A stretch of DNA of 64,000 bases from Psilocybe azurescens (lineage: Eukaryota; Basidiomycota; Agaricomycetes; Agaricales; Agrocybaceae). This document shows positions 1-11,148 of this stretch, one piece after another. The stretch spans positions 62,001 through 126,000 of the forward strand of contig JAJIRX010000555.1 of assembly GCA_023853785.1 (NCBI GenBank), in the 5' to 3' direction. Both the position numbers and the translations under genes were made by a program. The notes under the pieces are model-generated. The model had not been told where the DNA came from. It searched no databases and saw only the letters and a program-made list of their open reading frames with translations. Positions within the stretch are counted from its first letter, which is position 1; each line of letters opens with the position of its first letter.

Positions 1-774
1 GGCTACACTCACTCTGGACCTTCTCATCGCTACTTTTAGTGGCATTCGTGCCCGCGGTCAAGCAGAAACCAAGCTTCCTGTAAATAGAAAATTTTACCTA
101 TTGGGGTAATACTCCCGGGGTTAGGACTCATCATACCTGAAAGGATTACTAATCCACACAGAGGAAGATAGTTCTTCTATGAATTGAACTCTATAGGATG
201 AGTCATCCTAGTCACAGCAGCACAGGGATGGTAAGTTGCATTCAATCGTTACTCGATTAGTACCCTCAGGGCAAGCGCCTAACTCTTGCCGAACTCCAAG
301 TAGATTGCAAGTACTAGTAGAGCCCTTGCAAGGACAACGCTGGTTGTTTTTGGCGATAACTCATTCAAAGCGCAGGTGGCCGTTCTTTCCAGACAATTGA
401 ATAGATGTCAGATGCTGGTACGCATTCCGCCGTGATTGAAATAGTCTGGTCATACTCGGTTGTATTCCCAGATTTCACTTCGGAGTCGTAACATGATTAA
501 TATAGCCGTACAGATTATAAGAGTGCCTTCTATTTGGTAGTGTCACTCGCATCGCCACGAGCTTTCCTTGAAATTATCTATTGGTAAATCGGAACCTTTA
601 AACTCTTGTCTACAAATGAGATTTACAATGTTTAATGTGGAAGGCTAGACGACCTTGTCAATTGGAAAAGTCATTTACAGGTAGGTAATGATCATATTTG
701 TGTATTTTAATAAATCTCAAGCCCTGCTAATACCGAGTCTTTTCTCCGACAGCTTCTACTGGTAACCATACCGA
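1..774. other. intergenic, no gene seen
   Basis: No reading frame in this left-hand stretch shows recognisable protein features or a plausible exon chain, and I see no RNA gene or repeat. It holds the 3' flank of the first DJ-1-family gene, which ends at 775 on the minus strand. Confidence 0.4.
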
Positions 775-1749
775 TCATTGAAGAGCTTTGAGGAGAGCGT
801 TGCCGATGGCCATAGACGATGCCGGGTTCTGCCCAGTGATGAGCTTGCTATCGATAACAACCTTTTCCTGCATGCACATAGGGTTAAAATTTGATCTCTA
901 TTATTGAGAGTAAATGTGAAACTGACCCAGAATGGCTTGTCGGCTTTAACGTAGGATGCTGCAAGCTCAACGAGTTTATCTTCTAAAGAGAATGGAACAT
1001 CCTGTATGTCAAGCCAAAGGAATTACAAACCATCTTTGTGTGAGCTATCAAACTTACTCCGGTCCCATAGATGAGGGCCTCCTCAGCGTTAGAAAGGCCG
1101 GTGACAGTCTTGTCTGCAAAGAGGGACGTTCCATCTGCGCCTCTCCAGTTTACAAGAGCCGCTGGTCCGTGGCAGACAGCTGCCACAGATTTCCCAGCCG
1201 TCCTAAACTAATCGTCGCTGTATTCAGGCTCCAAATGCATCTGAGCAGAATTTATAGAGCTCACCTCTCCAATCAATCTGCTATTTTCAGGATCAGTAGG
1301 AAGATCCATGACTGGAGCATGCCCTCCGCCAATATAAAGGGCATGGTAATCTTTGGCTGAGACGTCCGCCAGTTTTTTAGCGGTAGCCAATTTCTTCTTC
1401 ACAACTGGGTCGTTCAAGAATTTAAAAGAGTTATCGTCTTTGAAATCCTGCACGAAGTTATTAATATCACTCGATCGGCGATACGATGCGCAATAAAATA
1501 TCTCACCCTGATGCTTCCTAAATCCGGGACGGGGTTGGGGCCTTTAGGAGCAGCAAAGTCGATATCAATACCGTTTGCAGTGAGAACATAGTAGGGATGA
1601 GCAAGCTCCGGTAAATGCCAGCCCTACATTAGACAGGAGGAATTAATTGTGAAGGCCATCATGGCCGAATTTGAAGATTAATTACATACAGTCTGCTTGC
1701 CGGCGAGACTTTTGTCTGCAGAGGATAGGATGAAGAGTACGGATGGCAT
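775..1749 (-). CDS. DJ-1/PfpI (class I glutamine amidotransferase-like) family protein, copy 1
   Basis: The minus-strand gene starts at MPSVLFILSSADKSL and ends in the tail KLITGQNPASSMAIGNALLKALQ, TGA at 775-777. About five exons are joined by short introns, for example after KQT at about 1687 and after the IGEV motif at about 1262. The nucleophile elbow SVAAVCHGPAAL (about 1150-1195) carries the Cys-His expected of the DJ-1/Hsp31/PfpI superfamily; the order (N-terminal GWHLPELAHPYY, FAAPKGPNP, then the elbow) matches Hsp31-like proteins, known for glyoxalase III or chaperone/deglycase-type activity and stress protection in the cytosol. The region normally carrying the acidic catalytic residue reads PVPDLGS and differs from copy 2. 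A second copy lies just upstream in the same orientation, so this is a tandem duplication. Family assignment is firm; the exact substrate is not known. Confidence 0.85.
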
Positions 1750-2828
1750 GATATCAATGACTTGAGCTTTACTGAAGTCTGCTGAAGGGAGTAAATAATG
1801 AGAAGTGTCTGGTATGCATATTAACCCTTTTATGCTGTACGATATGCAAGATATCCTAGGCCATCGACAGCCAAGCAATCCCGTCCCTGAACACCTCTAG
1901 CACCGTAAAACCCGAGCATGTTAAACTAACAGATCTCTTCGTATGTGCGGTCCCAGACGGCGTACTGATAACACTTCAAAGGCTGAATAGGCAATGAACG
2001 AGGGCCGCCCATGGGCTGTTATGATCAGCTTCTATGATCATGCCATACACCTTTCTGGCAGCAATCATTAAGGCTCTTTCATTCGAGAATATGGTGTTAT
2101 ACTGTATATTGTACATCAGTGAAAAGCCGAGGTAATGTAAAAACATTTTAATGGTGAAACACGATTTGAAGTGCACAAAGCTCGCAATGATATCTTATTT
2201 GGTGAGACATCCATCTTCTGACTAATAATAACCAGCGTGATCTTCGTTACGAAATTCTGTTTACAGAAATAGTTACTATGTTTGGTAGAAGCTGGTCACG
2301 ACCTCACTGAAGGATTACTAAGGATGATCTTCATCAGGCAGTGGGCGCGGCCATCTTCTAACCGCCTAACTGTCCAATTCAATTTCTCCTCCGAGTCAAG
2401 CGCCGAAGCGCTCCCGAGGCCTGCCCCAACGATATATAGTCGAACCCATCATAACCCATACCCGTGAGCCGCCACCAAACCGAAATTTCCACCAAAATTA
2501 ACCTCTTATAACCCATAACTTGCCATAACACATAGCCCGGTCCATCCACCAAGGGGGTTATGATAGGTTCGACTGTATTCACAATTGTGGACCTGGTTTC
2601 CTGGTTCTTGGCAAGTTCTTAGGTACCAAATGCCACATGTGGTTAGTATTAACAGGGGTGAACTGGCCATCAAACTAGAACAAAACACTGTTGATTCCTA
2701 TTGTATACAGTTACTTGCGCATAGCTATCGCCGTTATTTCCATCTGATAATATATTTACCATACGGGGCTTTCGGTGTTAACCCCGTGATGCTAAATCTG
2801 CAACTACAGACAGACAGACAGAGAACCT
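1750..2828. other. intergenic between tandem DJ-1 genes
   Basis: This 1.1-kb spacer has no supportable gene. It contains the promoter of copy 1 next to 1750, a small inverted-repeat element at about 2437-2575 (listed separately), and the 3' flank of copy 2 with a short GACA-rich microsatellite around 2807-2822. Confidence 0.4.
2437..2575. mobile_element. MITE-like element with terminal inverted repeats
   Basis: Two arms of about 21 nt are inverted copies: the left begins TAGTCGAACCCATCATAACC and the right, read on the other strand, begins CAGTCGAACCTATCATAACC (2 mismatches). The element is about 139 bp, has no coding capacity, and is flanked by TA on both sides (2435-2436 and 2576-2577). This matches a Tc1/mariner-type TA target duplication and the common CAGT terminus. 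Non-autonomous status is inferred from size; a family cannot be named from one copy. Confidence 0.5.
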
Positions 2829-3837
2829 TCACTGAAGAGCCTTAAGAAGAGCCTTTCCAATGGCAGCAGCTGAGCCAGGATTCTGTCCAGTAATAAGCTG
2901 TCCGTCTACGACGACTTTTTCCTAGGTTAAAATGTCAGATTGTCAACATTTTTGCAGCTATTCTGTTGGACTAACCCCCAGTTCTTATCTGCCTTTACGT
3001 ATTTGCCTCCAAGCTCGGTAATCTTGTCTTCCAATAAAAATGGGATATCCTGTCCATTACAGAGTGAGAAATACAATATATGAAACCACAGTCTATTTAT
3101 ACTGACCGCGACCTTGCCAATCTCTCGTTCTTCGTCATTCGAGAATCCGGTGAAGGTCCTTCCTGCAAAGATCGATTTGCCGTCCGCGTCTACGCCACCT
3201 ACAAGAGCGCTAACAGACCATCTCAGTAGCTGCCAAAAAGTTTCAAAGAACAATATCTTACGCGGTCCCGTGGCAGACAGCTGATACGATTTTTCCAGCT
3301 TTCCAAAACTGTTACAGCTCACAATCAAAATATGATATCGCATACTCTTTTTGCTTCCACTCACCTCTGCGATCAATTTGATATTATCCTGATCGGTAGG
3401 CAGATCTATGGCGGGGCCATGACCTCCAACATAGAAAATGGCGTCATAGTCCTCGACTTTCACTTCAGATAGCTTTTTGGCGCCAGCCAACTTGTCTTTC
3501 ACGGTTGAATCGTTCAAGAATTTGACGGAGTCATCGTCCTTGAACGCCTTTGATGCAGTATTTTCAGTATCCTGATCAGATTACAAGGGCGAAGCCTCTT
3601 CGTTACCTTGACGCTCCCTTCATCAATCGGCGGGTTGGCTCCTTTGGGAGCGGCAAAATCGATGGTTGCGTGTGGGGCAAGCACGTAGTAAGGGTGAGCT
3701 GCCTCTGGCAAGTACCAACCCTAGAATGACGTAGTGTGTGAGTCGTCGACGTAGGTGCGGGTCAGCTCTTCACTCACAGTCTGTCCACCTGTGAGGGTTT
3801 TATTTGCGGAGGTCAAAACAAAAAGTACGGCAGGCAT
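2829..3837 (-). CDS. DJ-1/PfpI (class I glutamine amidotransferase-like) family protein, copy 2
   Basis: The gene starts MPAVLFVLTSANKTLTGGQT at 3837 and ends KALLKALQ with TGA at 2829-2831. Exons after splicing give GWYLPEAAHPYYVLAPHA, then FAAPKGANPPIDEGSVK, an AFKDDDSVKFLND segment and YVGGHGPAIDLPTDQDN. The nucleophile elbow is AGKIVSAVCHGTAAL; it is split by an intron of about 70 nt just after the CHG residues (about 3200-3262). Superfamily Cys-His pair is intact, and all introns have GT-AG ends, so this copy looks functional. It resembles copy 1 along its whole length, including the KVV(V/I)D..LITGQNP C-terminus. Likely an Hsp31-like protective enzyme acting on methylglyoxal or glycated products, inferred only from family. 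A TATA-like box lies 57 bp upstream of the ATG. Confidence 0.87.
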
Positions 3838-4644
3838 TGATGTATGGGATTGAGAGAGAGCTGTTGTTTAGGACAAGTTCAAAGTCATCGTGGCTTATAT
3901 ACACAGACTTTAGGAGGTCTTTGTCATGACGCAATTTCGAATTTCCCGCAGGTAGTATTAAGGATTGCAAATCTTCCATATTCTCTTGATTCGTAATACA
4001 ATGAGAAATAGCAGATCTTCTCGTGGAAGCTCATGATTTTGACCACCGCACGTCCCCGTTCATTGTTTCCGAACGAGAGATATTAACCACAGAATCTAAA
4101 GAGGTCAAATATACGCATGTGGAAATAAGTGGTAGGCAAACCCCAAGCTTGGTTTCGAGCTCTAGTAGTAGATACAATAGCGTAGAGAGGTGTACATTTA
4201 CACCCGTGCGTCTTAGCACCTCGTCTGCTTGTTGCACGATAATAAAAGATTCAAAAAAAAACCCCCCGAGCTTGACGAGATCCGAAGACGAACTTAAGGC
4301 GGTTACAGGTTATCATTTATATTTATATATTATCGAGATGTCCCCATTTCGTATGTACATACTTGTTCTGTTCTTCTTATGTACGAACACCAATTGGGAT
4401 CTGTCTCTTTTGTCTCTACAGTGCTTTGACCGTCTAAATTTTCAGTGTGTTCGTGGACATTCAACAAGCTGCTGTAGCGTGAGCGAGGTGCGGCTTGTCT
4501 AATTATAAGGTTATCTATCCCCTGGCCGAGCCGTAATAATTACTCAGCCCTTAATGTTAATTCCGGCTATTACCGGACCCCGGACTTTCCTATTTGGCAC
4601 CATTCTGTGATTATGAACGGGTTACCGTTTGGCCTGTTCTCTCA
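3838..4644. other. divergent intergenic region, DJ-1 copy 2 / mob1
   Basis: About 800 bp separate the divergent starts of DJ-1 copy 2 (3837, minus) and mob1 (4645, plus). Open frames here have no recognisable features. An A/C homopolymer tract lies around 4253-4268. Apart from the TATA-like box at 3894 I see no defined element. Confidence 0.4.
3894..3901 (-). promoter_or_regulatory. TATA-like box of DJ-1 copy 2
   Basis: On the minus strand the sequence reads TATATAAG, 57 bp upstream of the start codon at 3837. Position and sequence suit a core promoter; this is pattern-based only. Confidence 0.4.
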
Positions 4645-5770
4645 ATGTCTTCGTTCTTTGGCCTGTAAGCCTTATCTCAACCGTTATGGCTCTCTAAGTT
4701 CTGACAGATTTATCTCCGCATATAGGGGCAAAACCCGAACATTTAAACCACGTAAAGATGTACCAGAGGGCACCAAACAGTACCAGCTGAGGAAGTACGC
4801 CGAGGCCACTCTGGTAGGATCTACTCCACGCATCGCCGTGTGTTCTGGTGTATGGAGCCCGCCCACTCACCGCTTTCGAACGTGTTTAGGGATCAGGAAA
4901 TCTGAGATTGGCCGTGCAATTACCAGAGGGCGAAGACTTGAACGAATGGCTAGCAGTCCACAGTAAGTGGCCTCCGACGATCCTTTGCTATGTGCCCCTT
5001 TCAATTGGAATGACCTATTCCAGCCGTTGATTTCTTCAATCATCTGAACATGTTATACGGTACCGTTACGGAGTTTTGTATACCCTCAGAAGTGCGTGCC
5101 AGAGATATCCTGGTATGGAAGATGTTGATAATAGCCTTTCAGTGCCCTGTAATGTCTGCCGGTCCACGGTTCGTGTGTTTTATCAGTTTTCTGCTACGTA
5201 TGTTCCTCATACGTGTGATCATCGATTGACAGATATGAGTATCTGTGGGAAGATGGTGTAAAGTATAAACGACCCACCAAACTCGCGGCTCCAGATTATG
5301 TGGACGCGCTCATGAACTGGGCACAGAACCTACTCGACGACGAATCCATATTCCCAAACAAGATAGGTGCGCGTCTAGACTGGGCTCTAGCTCACTCCAT
5401 TCACCATGTCCTCCGCAGGCGTTGCATTCCCAAAGAACTTCCGTGACACCGTTAAGACGATAGTTAGGCGTCTATTCCGGTGTATGCGCACATATACAGC
5501 AATCACTTTGATCATATATGTGCACTGGGGATTGAAGGTATGGGTGTCGGATAATTCTAAAATGTTCAAGCTCACATGCTTTGTGCAGCTCATCTCAATA
5601 CGAGCTACCGGCATTTCTTCCTATTCATCAACGAGGTAAGTAGGACTGCCCGAGAATTTGGCATCAGATCGCTGACACGGCAGCAGTTTGACCTAGTTGA
5701 TCGAAAGGAACTGGCACCGCTTGATGAACTGAACGATGCGATCCTGGCAGAAGATTTGAAAGCGCGGTAG
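4645..5770 (+). CDS. mob1: MOB1 kinase coactivator (mitotic exit/septation), with a one-base frame break
   Basis: Exons on the plus strand splice to MSSFFGLGKTRTFKPRKD.., YQLRKYAEATLGSGNLRLA, EGEDLNEWLAVHTVDFFNHL, EFCIPSECPVMSAGPRYEYL and YKRPTKLAAPDYVDALMNWA, ending in LDELNDAILAEDLKAR, TAG at 5768-5770. Seven short introns have GT-AG ends. This is full-length MOB1 (about 215 aa), the activator of LATS/Dbf2/Sid2-type kinases in mitotic exit and cytokinesis. The zinc-binding pair of cysteines (FCIPSEC) and the histidines in HIYSNHFDH are all encoded. However, at about 5478-5480 the frame breaks: the conserved RLFRVYAHIYSNH run needs one extra G where only GG is present. No intron can explain it. 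As MOB1 is essential, an assembly error in the G run is more likely than a real lesion. Confidence 0.93.
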
Positions 5771-6344
5771 TGGTGTAGTGGCACAGGTACCCCGGACACT
5801 CTGCGAGTTTGTACATTATTTTGAGGTTAGGGTTTCTGTTCATATAAGTTTACGTGACCGACCCACAACGACGTCATAAAATACGTCATTATGATTCACG
5901 TATTGTAAGATAATATTGGGGTGTATATACAGTATCTTTTAGTTTACAATTACAAAAGTCTCAAACGTGTATAATGAGACTGGATGGTGGCTACAAGAAT
6001 CGAGTCATGTTTGTCGATTATTTGTGGAGGTGGAAGCGTAAGAAAAGAGCTGCTATTCGGACTCAGAAGATGGTACAATGCATTCGTCGGCTGTGTTTTT
6101 GGGTATCAATGGTCCATACTATGGTAAAAATGCGTGTGTCGTGAATATGCGATGGAAGACGATGATACAATGCGAGAAATGCAAATAATGTAGGGAACAT
6201 TGAGGACCGACTCCAGGATGATAACGTTTCAGGGAACAAAAGTTTGCTGTCGACCATTGAGGGATACGTGCATGGGATGGTGACGCTCTGGAAGGTTTCG
6301 GGATGAAGCTGGGGAAAGGTTCGTGTCAAATCGGAATTGTAGAG
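5771..6344. other. convergent 3' regions of mob1 and the BTB-like gene
   Basis: This is the 3' flank of mob1 on the plus strand and of the BTB-like gene on the minus strand. On the minus strand, about 6345 down to 6200 continues an open frame (LTRTFPQLHPETFQSV) directly after the stop codon of the BTB-like gene. That may be a former or true C-terminal tail. Confidence 0.4.
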
Positions 6345-7500
6345 TCAAATGGTCCTCTGTGCAGTGATAATAAGCGCATATATTTACAAATTAGATATTA
6401 TGTACGCACTTTGACAACAGACCACTGCACGACCAGATTCTTGATTCGATCCCGTAGAGCTTGTTGGCATCCTTCGCAAGTGAGGTGCTCGGCTAATGGA
6501 CGGAGAGCTGATTCCATCGTACTTGTCGACAAGTCTAAGTCATTAGTATAAGTATTCATGATTGGGATATAACTATAAAGAGCTCACCCGGCCTTGCGTC
6601 CCATGCAAGATAGGCTGATGCCAGAGCCCACGCTCTTGTCAACTTCTTCTGCTCGGTAAAATCGCAAAGAGGAGTCGGTGCATGCGGATGCGGTGGTGGA
6701 AGGAGTACTCGCTTCAGGGCGTCTGAGCGCCCGAAATGCAGGAAGAACAACCGCTTTAGATATACGGGACCAATACGCTCGGCCATCTCATCCGTGATAG
6801 TGGCAAGGGAGAAAGAGAGGAGATGCGATGATGTGGACACGGCGAGATCATACAGGTCGAAAGAGGCGGCGAGAGCATAAAGCTCTATAGGGTACAGAGG
6901 GGCATGAGAAAGGAGAATAGAAAAGAGTGGCATTGAAGGTGCTATGCGACTTTTAGGACGTATCCCATAGACCGGAAGGCGGTTGACTGCAGAAACAAGA
7001 CATGGGAATGTGGGCGAGTAATGTGCACAGGACATATCATACACAGCGTGGAGGATAACATTTAGGACCTTGGAATTTTCGGGCAGAGATATGATAGGAT
7101 TTTGCCCCTGTTTGGAAGATGAAGGCGGTTGGGGTAGATGGCCGCGGAATCCATTTTCAGAGGCTGCTATGAGAAGATGGGAATGAACGTAAAAGAAGAC
7201 GTTGTCGGATGAAAGCAGGACAGTGTCTGGTTGAACTGGGAGGTGTTGGGCGCCGGGGAAGAATGTCGTGGACACCGAAACCAGCGTGTGTCCCTCTGAT
7301 GGGTCATCCATGACTGGCGAGCCGTCGTGCGATTGCTAGGAGATAAAAAGATGAGAAAAGATGCAGTCAAATGTGGCTGTTTATCTTACTGGGGGAGTTG
7401 GGACCTGCATGGGTGAGCGGACATTCTGCTTGTTATTCGAATAGTCGACATCGAGCGGGTCGCTAACGAATTGCAGAACGGATTCCCAGTCAGAGTCCAT
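6345..7500 (-). CDS. BTB/POZ-like domain protein (agaricomycete family)
   Basis: The first exon starts MDSDWESVLQFVSDPLDVDY at 7500 and runs to an intron (about 7392-7337). The long second exon begins QSHDGSPVMDDPSEGHTLV and holds the BTB-like core: VLLSSDNVFFYVHSHLL, the ISLPENSKVLNVILHAVYDM strand-helix, and a helical C-terminal half. A third exon (about 6538-6418) gives LRPLAEHLTCEGCQQALRDR. The last exon then meets TGA at 6345 right after KRTI. Such proteins are numerous in Agaricomycetes and are usually presumed to be adaptor or dimerisation proteins; no specific function is known. Beyond the TGA the same frame stays open and protein-like, so the stop may be a nonsense change of a Trp codon. 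Assignment to the BTB fold is from pattern (x-SSDNVFFYVHSHLL) and moderately sure. Confidence 0.7.
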
Positions 7501-7878
7501 TGGAGGGTATGGAGGTAAAGAGAATGAGAATGGGAGGAGGGCGGAATCAATTTTAGGAAATAGTGATCAGTGTATTTAGTCCGGTTCTTATCGCGCGCCT
7601 TCTAGTACATTTCAGTATTTCGTTCCAGGGGTCCTGCCTGGCCCAAGTTTCCACCCCATTTCTTAGATTCCCATCCGGACGATGCCTCGTGTTAATGATG
7701 CGGCCTCTGCCGTGCCAATGCCATCGCTCACGCTCGCTATACGACAGTATGCGACTCTCCAAAGTTCGCACTGAATCGACTCGTCATTCAAACGGGCCTG
7801 AGGCCAAATCACTATTAGTGTGTAATAACCCCGGACTGTCACTCGATCATGATCGACGTATTTCAATCTCATCGTCCT
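7501..7878. other. intergenic between BTB-like gene and DBP8
   Basis: This short spacer holds the promoter of the BTB-like gene (minus) and the 3' end of DBP8 (minus). Open frames within it have no recognisable features. Confidence 0.4.
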
Positions 7879-9952
7879 CTACCCGCTCTCAACTTGAAGG
7901 TCTAGGCCTCCCTCTTGTTCGGTACCCTTGCGCGTGGCGTATTTGATTTTGTGAATTTCCTCTCGTTTTCCAAAATTAGAGTCGTGAAGTTCCTGGATAA
8001 AATAGAGACGTGAACACCAAAACAGTCTAACAGAATACGGGATGATGTGCTCACCATGTTAGCCAAACGTTTCGCTGTCGATACCGCGTTCAGCTTGTCG
8101 AGTACTTTCTCTTCAGGCAACGTCATCTCTTCTAGCTTCGTATCTAAGATATCCCAATTTAAAAATCACATCCAAAAGAATAAATGTTCGGACAACTCAC
8201 TAATTCGATCTTCGATCTTCAAAACACGCTCTTCATCCCGTTCAGTGACAAAACTGACGGCAATACCGCTCCCTTACCAGCACGAGCTGTTCGTCCTACA
8301 CGATGCGTGTATTCTTCAGGCTCGTTTGGAAGGTCCCAGTTGACAACCATGGCCACATCCTCAATATCCAATCCACGTGCGCCTACGTCAGTTGAAATGA
8401 GGACAGGTACAACTGATGCCCGGAACAATGACAGAGACGAGAGTCGCTCTCGTTGGGTGAGCCTTGAATGCAAAGCAGTGCTCCGAATCTGCAGAGTCTT
8501 CAGCAAAAGAGTCAGATAGGCGGCAGTCCGAGGTTTGGCGCAAAATATGATCGTCGGTGGAGGCTGTTCTGGTTCGTCCTCCGGATTATCAACCTTTGCC
8601 TTCTTTGATTTAGATTTGACTGGCTTGGCTTTCTTTCCACCACGTTTCGTCTGTTCGGGAGGCGCTCGTCGCAAGTGAAGTGTTGATTCTGGAGGATTGC
8701 ATAAAAGGTGGAAAAGGTATGATTCTCGTACATGAGAAGGAACCAGAATGTAGTGCTGCTTAAGAGTCGATACCGTTTCAACACTGAAGGCCAAGTTAGA
8801 CATATCTTAATTGTTCAGAATGACTGACTCACGTTGCCTTCATTCGGTGAATAAAAGGTTTCTGCTTCCCAGGTCGAGGTGGTGCTTCAGCAAGGCTTTC
8901 GATCGACGGTGTGAGCGTTGCAGTGAACAAGCATGTTTGACGTTCTTTGGGCAACACACTGAAAAGGTGACTCAGTTCTGGAGAAAATGTCGGCGTCAAA
9001 AGTCTATCGGCTTCATCGAGTACCTAGGCGAGCTTTAGCCAACCTGTTGAATCTCAAGAGTTAAGACACCGTGCCATACCAAAAATTTGACCCTCGAGAG
9101 ATCCCATTCGCCACTTGAGCTTCGGAGATGGTCGACCAATCGACCAGGTGTTGCAATTACTACATGGGGGCGATTTCCAAGTTCCAATGCTTGTGCCATC
9201 ATATCCATTCCTCCTACAATCACAGAAGTTTTGACATTCAGCGAAGATCCGAGGACAGCGAACTGTTCCGCGATCTGGAATGCTAGTTCTCTGTTTAGAG
9301 AAGATCATGAATTAAGGCGCGTCTTTCAGTGAAAATTGACATACCTTGTGGGCGTCAATATCAATGCGAAGATACCATAAGGATCCACTGAGAGTTTTTG
9401 TAGAATTGGCAGAGCAAATGCAATAGTTTTTCCGGAACCCGTCTTAGCGTTGCCTATACAGTCTCTGCCTGCGGTGCAGTTAGTAAAGAGAAACTATCGC
9501 TGGAGCAAAACATACTTGCCAGCCAAGAGAACGGGTATGCAAGCGGACTGGACTTCGGTAGGCGCTTTTATAGACATACTATTTAGTGCAGACTGTAGTG
9601 GTCTAGATATTCCAAGAGATGCGAAAGATGCAACGGGGGGAGGTGCTGAGGATGTTGCAACATTGGGTTTCGGAGACGTCAAGCGTTGACCGAACAGGCT
9701 CAGACGATCCTCTACATTTAACTGTGAAGGTGCGCTGTAATCGTGTGATTCAGAGTCAATCTCTGATGCATTGTCGTCCTCGATATTTTCTTCTCCCGAA
9801 CCCTCCTCTTCGTCCCCTGAACTGGAAACTGAATCTTGGTCCTCTGACATAGATTCGGTTACAGAGAGACGCCTTTTCTTCCTTGGAGGCTCGTCATGTT
9901 GACGTAGCAAATAATCGACTGTTTCTGATTTATGTTTGACGGTGGTGGGCAT
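7879..9952 (-). CDS. DBP8: ATP-dependent RNA helicase DBP8 (DDX49-type DEAD-box)
   Basis: The minus-strand gene starts [16 protein letters not shown] with an acidic, Ser-rich N-terminal region of about 100 residues. A Q-motif region follows ([14 protein letters not shown].., [17 protein letters not shown]), then Walker [11 protein letters not shown] (about 9410-9450), [26 protein letters not shown] box LDEADRLL (about 9010-9030), motif III read as FTATLT, a lysine-rich insertion, [27 protein letters not shown] and [13 protein letters not shown]. The C-terminal exons encode [35 protein letters not shown] and [13 protein letters not shown], stop at 7879. This order and the C-terminal signature match DBP8/DDX49, a nucleolar helicase for 18S rRNA maturation in the small-subunit processome. 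Introns are short GT-AG. All catalytic motifs are present. Confidence 0.95.
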
Positions 9953-10561
9953 CTTCTGGAACTGGCAATAAGTAAACGAGAGGTGGTGGTATAAATTTCA
10001 AGGAGGTAAGAGACTGCTTAATTGGTTGGACAAGAAAAGATTCATTTCGTTACGTAAGTTATGTTGACGGGCCGGGCGGCCCTAAGGAGTCTTCCTTTTT
10101 TAAAGTCTTCCCGGTGGTTTGATCCTTAACCTTGTTGCTTGATCCTCCTAGCTACCAACTGTCAGCGCCTCGCGCGCTATTATCGCACCCAATTGCATAA
10201 TCTCTGACTGATATCAACTCTCAATACGTACAGAACAACCCAGATGATTGGATAGTGACTGCTTTGACTTGGCTCTGACACCCATTGTTCTCTCCGATAC
10301 TACATCCCGGAAACAACTGTCCCGCTTTCGTCCACTTTATCAAACAACTCGGGCTTGTACTCCTATGCCCGAAGCTGCTCAAAAATCTTAAATGCTATAG
10401 AAGTTCATGATCTGCCATTTTTGGTCCATCGCACTTAAGCAATTGTTCACACAGACCGAGTGCTGATGTGTTAAATAAACTTGACCGTCGTTGTGCAATG
10501 CGCATCGACCCCAGCAGTCAGCAGTATCGACTACGCTCCTAGCCTCTAGTGAAAGTTTACG
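9953..10561. other. divergent promoter region DBP8 / DUF302 gene
   Basis: About 600 bp separate the two divergent start codons. The sequence is unremarkable, with pyrimidine-rich stretches near 10120-10160 and 10310-10350 and no open frame of interest. Confidence 0.4.
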
Positions 10562-11148
10562 ATGTCGAGCATTAAGACCACTACCCCACTCGCCGTAGAC
10601 CTCGTCAAATTCGACACCTCTGTCCCTTTTGAAGAGGTTATATCACGATTGGACATCGAAATCAATAAGGCAGGAGCAGAAGATATCATGTCCCAAATTC
10701 GCTTAGTCAAAAATCAAGAGGAATTTATATCCACCATCAACAAATACAAGCCCAATAGCTTCTTGTCAGTAACAACTACGTCTACTACGACTACTTCCCA
10801 CGTTCTAATGATTTAAATTTTGATCATAGATATTTCAGCGACTATCCTCACCATAGGATTTTGCAGTTTCCAGACGGTGTCAAAAAGCCAGCCAACGTGG
10901 CATACGTCTTGGGAAATCCCCTCATCGCCCAAACGATCCTAAAGCACAACCCACTCGCCGGATTCTGCGTCCCTCCGCGCCTCTTGGTCCTCGAGAAACC
11001 AGATGGTGCCGGGGCCATTGTATCATACCATCTCCCATCGGCAGTCATGGGTGTCCCGGAAGGTGAAAACCATCCCGATCTGCAGTCTGTCTTGGAATTA
11101 TTGGATGGGAAAATCGAACAGTTGGCAGAAAAGATTACTGCGGTTTAA
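10562..11148 (+). CDS. DUF302-domain protein
   Basis: Exon 1 starts MSSIKTTTPLAVDLVKFDT and ends at NSF; a GT-AG intron (about 10765-10831) joins it to YFSDYPHHRILQFPDG, and the gene ends EQLAEKITAV with TAA at 11146-11148. The protein is about 170 aa. The second exon shows the DUF302 pattern: a long helix region, then YVLGNPLIAQTILKHNPLAG, PPRLLVLEKPDGAGAIVSYH and PSAVMGVPEGENHPDLQ. DUF302 domains adopt a small alpha/beta fold (TT1751-like) and are found in bacteria and fungi; their role is not established. No signal peptide or membrane segment is visible. It is divergent from DBP8, with which it may share a promoter region. Confidence 0.85.

Noticed and set aside
2550..2585. GGTTCGA resembling a tRNA B-box
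   Set aside because: It is part of the right arm of the TIR element (GGTTCGACTG), lacks the following TCC, and no cloverleaf can be drawn.
4023..4502. Plus-strand open frame of 159 codons upstream of mob1
   Set aside because: Composition is Ser/Thr/Cys-mixed with no motif; it overlaps the homopolymer-rich spacer, and no exon chain or homologous pattern supports it.
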